Source: Enoplosus armatus
Lineage: Eukaryota > Chordata > Actinopteri > Centrarchiformes > Enoplosidae
Length of the DNA: 64,000 nucleotides
NCBI RefSeq assembly: GCF_043641665.1
Contig: NC_092186.1
Coordinates: 25,201,001 to 25,265,000, forward strand
Direction: 5' to 3'
Positions 59,835-64,000 of the stretch are shown in pieces; the stretch's first letter is position 1, and every line of letters begins with the position of its first letter. Both the position numbers and the translations under genes were made by a program. Under the pieces are notes generated by a model. That model worked only from the letters and a program-made list of their open reading frames with translations. It ran no database searches and was not told the DNA's origin.

Positions 59835-60010
59835 GGCAGGCCGATATTGTCACCTTGTGACAGAGCCAGGCTAGCCGTTTCCCCCTATTTTCAATCTTTG
59901 TGCTAAGCTAACTCGATGCCTTATATTTAGCGCAATGAATAGAGTGGTATTGATCTTCTCATCTTACTCTCCTCCAGAAAAGGAAAATGTGTATTTCCCC
60001 GAAACGTTAA
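59835..60010 (+). repeat. Dispersed teleost repeat (family 2) copy
   Basis: GTGACAGAGCCAGGCTAGCC, TCTTTGTGCTAAGCTAACTC and AGAGTGGTATTGATCTTCTC occur in family order. Confidence 0.65.
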
Positions 60011-60922
60011 CTTTTCTTTATTATTATTATTATTATTATTATTTAAAAGTGCATTTGACTCATACAGCCCATACATTTCATAGCTGAAATCACTGAGACA
60101 CTTTTTGGTTTATTATAAAAGAATTAGAAACCTTAAAGACACCAAAAAGGAAAATCACAAGCAAAGTTCATTCATTCATGTAGTCCTCAATTTCCTTCCC
60201 TTTACAAGAGTGAAGCTCGGAGGATTTTTTACCTGAATGGATTAAGACTGTTTGTTTAGTGGTTTTCGTGAATTTCTCCTGTGGAATAGACCTACTTTTG
60301 CAGAAATGATTTTTTGGCCTTTGATGGAGCATCTTTTACGACCATGCCCCATCTGGAGTGACCCATGTGTCCCAGAGGCGGAACATTGACAAACAGTACA
60401 TGACAGCAGCGGCAGTGTACAAATAAGATGGGACAGCTTGTGATGAGAGATGGGGACGTTTGGGGTGATGGGGTTCGTTTTAGTGCGTTCATATCTCAGT
60501 TTGCTAGAAGTGGCGAAACTAAAACTAAAACTTTTTTTTTTTTAATCGTAATCACAATTAAGGGCCAGCTTAAAGACTATCAAAAACAGTCAATTGCCTG
60601 TTTTCTAGGGGTGTCGCGATTCACCCGCGCGAATCAGATTATTTTATGTCCATCCCAGCACGATGATCAGTTTGATGATTAATAAATTAGCTGTACCGTG
60701 GAGTATCTGCTACGTCTACAATAGAGGAATGTCGGAGAAATTGTCAGAGACGGTGCTGCCCCCGTAACTCAGTTGCAGTTATGAATTGTTGCGTTGCAGC
60801 TTTTCTTGACAAACTCTGCAAACTACGCTCGAGCCCGACGCCGTATCAGGGATGTTCGAAGCTCCCCTCCGAATGAGGCATCAGCTTTTTGCAGATGGAG
60901 TTGCACCCGTTACACTCTACGC

Positions 60923-61013
60923 CCAGTCCAGTCCTGTCCTGTCCAGTCCACTCCAGTCCTGTCCTGTCCACTCGAGTCCACTCCAGTCCTGTCCTGTCTA
61001 GTCCAGTCCAGTC
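60923..61013. repeat. Pentamer minisatellite (GTCCW)n
   Basis: About 90 bases built from GTCCA, GTCCT and related pentamers (CCAGTCCTGTCCTGTCC recurs three times, spaced roughly 30 bases), giving a second-order period above the five-base unit. Confidence 0.85.
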
Positions 61014-61475
61014 AGTTGGCCTCATCTCTCAGCATCTTGTTTCTTACAATCAGTTTATTCATCAGGTCTCCCAACAACATTTAAGAACGTATGCACAGTC
61101 TAAATCAGGAACCACAGCCAAAGCTCCACAGGGGGGTCGTGAAGCCCTCTTGATTTTAAGGGTTTAGACATATAATGCATAACATTATGTGTTTAATTAA
61201 TTTCTGTGAAGAAGACAACTAAATGTAAGGGTTATTTTAGAAGTGCATATCTTCATCACGCAGTTCCTCAACACTTTCCTGCCAGTGGGCCCAGCTCTGT
61301 TTGGGTTTCCACATGTACATTTCTGGAGCTGCTTCTTGGTTATTAAACCCACGGCCAACTGGTCGCCACCTTCGTCATCTGCATACCCTGCGTGCACGGA
61401 CGGTATCGTCTTTGTCAAGGTTTTAGTTGTCTGCTGAGAAGTATTATGTGTGTGTGTGTGTTTTTCTTTCGGCAG

Positions 61476-61586
61476 GATCAGCACCATGAAGACCAGACTT
61501 GGCTGCCTGTCCAACAAATCTGACTCCTACAGTGACTTCTCCGAGTTCCTGCCTCCTGCCCACGAAACCACCGCCAGGTGTCTGAA
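61476..61586 (+). CDS. rgs8: RGS8-like regulator of G-protein signalling, first recognised coding exon (partial gene)
   Basis: The acceptor is TTTCTTTCGGCAG|GATC; ATG is at 61,486 and the donor is CTGAA|GTGAGT. The coding part reads MKTRLGCLSNKSDSYSDFSE and continues to TTARCLK, very close to the remembered human RGS8 start (M(R/K)TRLGCLSHKSDSCSDF) and less like RGS4, RGS5, RGS16 or RGS3. The frame is also open upstream of the ATG within the exon (I-S-T), so an earlier exon could supply a longer N-terminus, as in the RGS8 isoform that starts MAALL. RGS8 is a small R4-family GTPase-activating protein for Gi/o and Gq alpha subunits, mainly neuronal. The N-terminal stretch seen here contributes to localisation and receptor selectivity. 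The exon ends in phase 2, matching the next exon. Confidence 0.82.
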
Positions 61587-62465
61587 GTGAGTCTTTGTCT
61601 CCTTCTGTGGGACTACACATTTTTAACAAACTAAAACGTCTTGTGTTAAAGAACTCTCTGGATGCCAACACGTTGTGAAATTAAATGAATTTCAAAATTG
61701 TCAAACGTTGGACGGAGAAGTTGTCTTCTTGAAGACTACAGTGTTTTGTACTTTAGTGGGATTTTAAATGTAATATACTGCACTCCTGCCAGCCAGCATG
61801 CCAGTAACATAGCTTAGCTATTCAGCTTTCTGTTGTTCAGTATGCCAAGCACTTGCATCATACAATTTTTATTCTAACTCTAGTTGGGTTTTTTTTTTTT
61901 TTTGACGGTTAACGAGGCCATTGCAAATGTATGCCATAATCAAGGCGATGCATTAAACACAAACATTTGGGCAAATGAATTCAGTCAGTAGGCTTATTAA
62001 TGGCTTCATATGCAAATATTTCCAAGTCATACTGTGCATAACATGTGGGTGGTAAATTAAAGACTCCCTCCATTTGTCAATCAGCGCAACCATTTCTAAG
62101 CATAATCATATCATAAAAAAAAGGTTATAGTGTCTTAATCTTGTGGTAAAGGTTTGAAATTTACATTGTTATTGGAAAATGCGTGTGGGGGGGCAATAAT
62201 GTCAGTGTATCCCTTTAATCTCCGAGATAGGGTTATGCCATTGTGTTTTCACCGCTTCATCCTGTCATCGTTCTGTAAATGCAACCACGTACTACAATGA
62301 CTTTACAGCCTTGAGCGGAAGAACTGCTGTGAGCCGAGGATAAATCATTCATTAAACTCGGCCGCCCTTCAATAATACATAACAGTACCATCTTGTAGTT
62401 AAAAATGCATGAAAGCACAGCGCATCTTACTCAAGCAGCTTCCTTTGGCTTTCTCTCTCCGTCAG

Positions 62466-62527
62466 ACTGTCGACGGAGGAGGTCGCCCGATGGTCGGAAT
62501 CGTTTGATCACCTTCTCTCTCACAAAT
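62466..62527 (+). CDS. rgs8: RGS8-like, second recognised coding exon (start of RGS box)
   Basis: The 62-base exon has acceptor TCTCTCTCCGTCAG|A and donor AAAT|GTAAGT. Joined to the previous exon it reads KLSTEEVARWSESFDHLLSH followed by K and the first base of a Tyr codon, the exact phase expected for '...LLSHKYG' of RGS8. This is helix 1 and 2 of the RGS domain. An exon of this small size at this position is characteristic of the R4 RGS genes. The following exons (helices 3-9, with the G-alpha contact residues) are not present before base 64,000, so the gene is cut by the window edge. Confidence 0.85.
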
Positions 62528-63945
62528 GTAAGTGGACATTTTCTACTTTTTCTACAGAGGGAACTTGTCCCGACTGCACAAGTCACGCACGGCCAGCGTC
62601 AAGAACATTAAAACCACCTTAATGTAGCGGTGAAGCAGTCCCAGTTTCTGTCCCCCAAGCCCGTCTTATGTAAGGGTCCCATTTCTGTCTTGTGAGGACT
62701 CCTTACCACATAATGAGTCACATACTTGTCCCTGACCTTCCCCTCAGACCAAACACTCACTGGCACAGATCCATTTGCATACATCCATCTGAACGGACCA
62801 ATCAAAGGGAACACGAGGGGATTCAGAGCGTTGATGTGGAAGTCATCAACCCGTGCGCTCAGATTTGGAGACTGACCAAGATGTGATCCCCTTGGTACGA
62901 TATTGGGTTACGAGTTTCCCGGGAAAACAACATCTTTCAGCTCAACAGGTGCCACAAGCAGAAACCAAGTTGCCAGACGCAGCGCTCCATCTCACTGATC
63001 CACTGAGAAGCAGCCACGACCAGTTAGAAACAAAACGTGCCACCTACGTACAGTTATACGGTGTTTAGAGCTTTAAGTACTGGACTGATTTGTAGTTGTT
63101 ATCTGGGCTGATTTGGGATTAGACAGTTGATCCGAGTCTGTTGTAGTCTGGCACAACTGCTGCTGCTGCTGCTCACTCTATTAGTAAACGGTCACATTAA
63201 GGAAGCTGGAACCGGTGGATGTTTTGAGTCTTCGCTCGAGGAAATGCCTCAAACGACAAATCTTTCAATCGATTTTAATCAACAAGAATCCTTTTGGGAT
63301 TTTGATCATTTGCCCTACTGGATCTGACATATTCTGTGAATTACTTTTTCACGATGCCACGAGGCAAAAACCTTCAGTTCTGCTCCAACCGGAAGCAGAA
63401 CTTGTTCGTTCCGTCTTTAATCACAGTTACATTTCAAAGCTCCGGTCTGAGCTTGCGAGACTAGGATGTACCCCCTTTTCACACGGGTCTGTCGTCCGAG
63501 TGATTAACTCCATCGCCGTGCTAACAAAGGGGCAGCTTATGCTTAGAGACAAGCCCGCCTTGGCTGACAGAAAGCTGTAAACATCCTTTTTTTTTTTTTT
63601 TTGTCAGATCAAGGTTATGACATAACCCCTTTGGTTAGACACATAACCATTAGCGAGCTAATGTCACCCACGGAAAAAACCTAACGTTTGTTACAGAGCC
63701 GAGAATAGGGCCTTCCCCAGGCGGACAGAGCGTGATACACCTGCGTATCCTGTTTCAATTGAGCAAGCATTAGAGAGGTGGGGTGCAACATGAAAACACA
63801 CACACACACACACACACACATTACATAAGTAATGTCAAAGCAATAGGAACACAGTACTGAATGTTCCCTTGGTAGGATATTACATTCACCTCGGCTTATT
63901 TGATTTAAAAGGAGGGATGGTGTATTACGGTCAGTACTGACTGCA

Positions 63946-63983
<38 letters not shown>

Positions 63984-64000
63984 CTGACCTGTGCACAGCT
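62528..64000 (+). other. Intron of the RGS gene, incomplete at the window edge
   Basis: No further RGS exon is recognisable. It contains poly-T (about 63,587-63,602), (CA)n 63,796-63,820 and (GT)n 63,950-63,980. Two opposite CA/GT arrays 130 bases apart could pair with each other. Confidence 0.6.

Larger units (their letters stand above)
51491..61475. other. Region upstream of the RGS gene, no coding exon identified
   Basis: It probably contains the 5' noncoding or first exon(s) and promoter of the RGS gene, but I could not place them. Simple repeats are poly-A/T tracts, an (AAAT)n array 53,662-53,684, (CAA)n 55,607-55,631, (CA)n 56,893-56,920 and 57,271-57,299, poly-T 57,133-57,152 and (ATT)n 60,018-60,043. 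Confidence 0.45.

Overview
This window is nuclear DNA from a bony fish, most likely a spiny-rayed (percomorph) teleost. The evidence is GT-AG introns, vertebrate solute-carrier and RGS exons, an intact fish-type Tc1 transposon, many (GT)n/(CA)n arrays, and several dispersed repeats I recognise as common in teleost genomes. Only two protein-coding host genes can be supported, both on the + strand. All repeat-family and orthology calls rest on pattern recognition and remembered human sequences; no search was run.

Layout. 1-31 kb is intergenic: simple repeats, a 1.7 kb minisatellite of 91-bp units (7.2-8.96 kb), a possible solo LTR (5.8-6.2 kb), a complete Tc1/mariner element with an uninterrupted transposase (16,237-17,873), SINE and DNA-transposon remnants, and two homeodomain-site-like hairpins near 21.8-22.1 kb. 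31,347-40,240 is a complete five-coding-exon gene of the SLC19 vitamin transporter family, closest to SLC19A3 (thiamine transporter 2). All splice phases fit and give a 475-residue protein. A polyadenylation signal lies at 40,538. 40.6-61.4 kb is intergenic or upstream sequence with more repeats, a fragment of a retroelement-associated SGNH-hydrolase-like ORF (minus strand, 44.2-44.5 kb), a nested MITE (51.2-51.5 kb) and a CpG-rich stretch (52.2-53.2 kb). From 61,476 two exons of an RGS gene, best match RGS8, run toward the right edge. The exons encoding most of the RGS box lie beyond the window.

Function. The transporter should sit in the plasma membrane and the RGS protein should accelerate GTP hydrolysis on Gi/Go/Gq alpha subunits. 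Nothing in the sequence suggests they work together; they are simply neighbours. The most interesting observation is that the SLC19A3-like protein keeps the family scaffold but has lost several side chains that line the thiamine pocket of human SLC19A3 (positions aligned to human W94, E110 and N297). It may therefore be a paralog with changed substrate. Other points worth a look are the E-box-bearing minisatellite with its internal 616-bp higher-order duplication, the apparently intact Tc1 copy, two transposon-in-transposon nests, and an unusual density of long poly(dG)/poly(dC) tracts.
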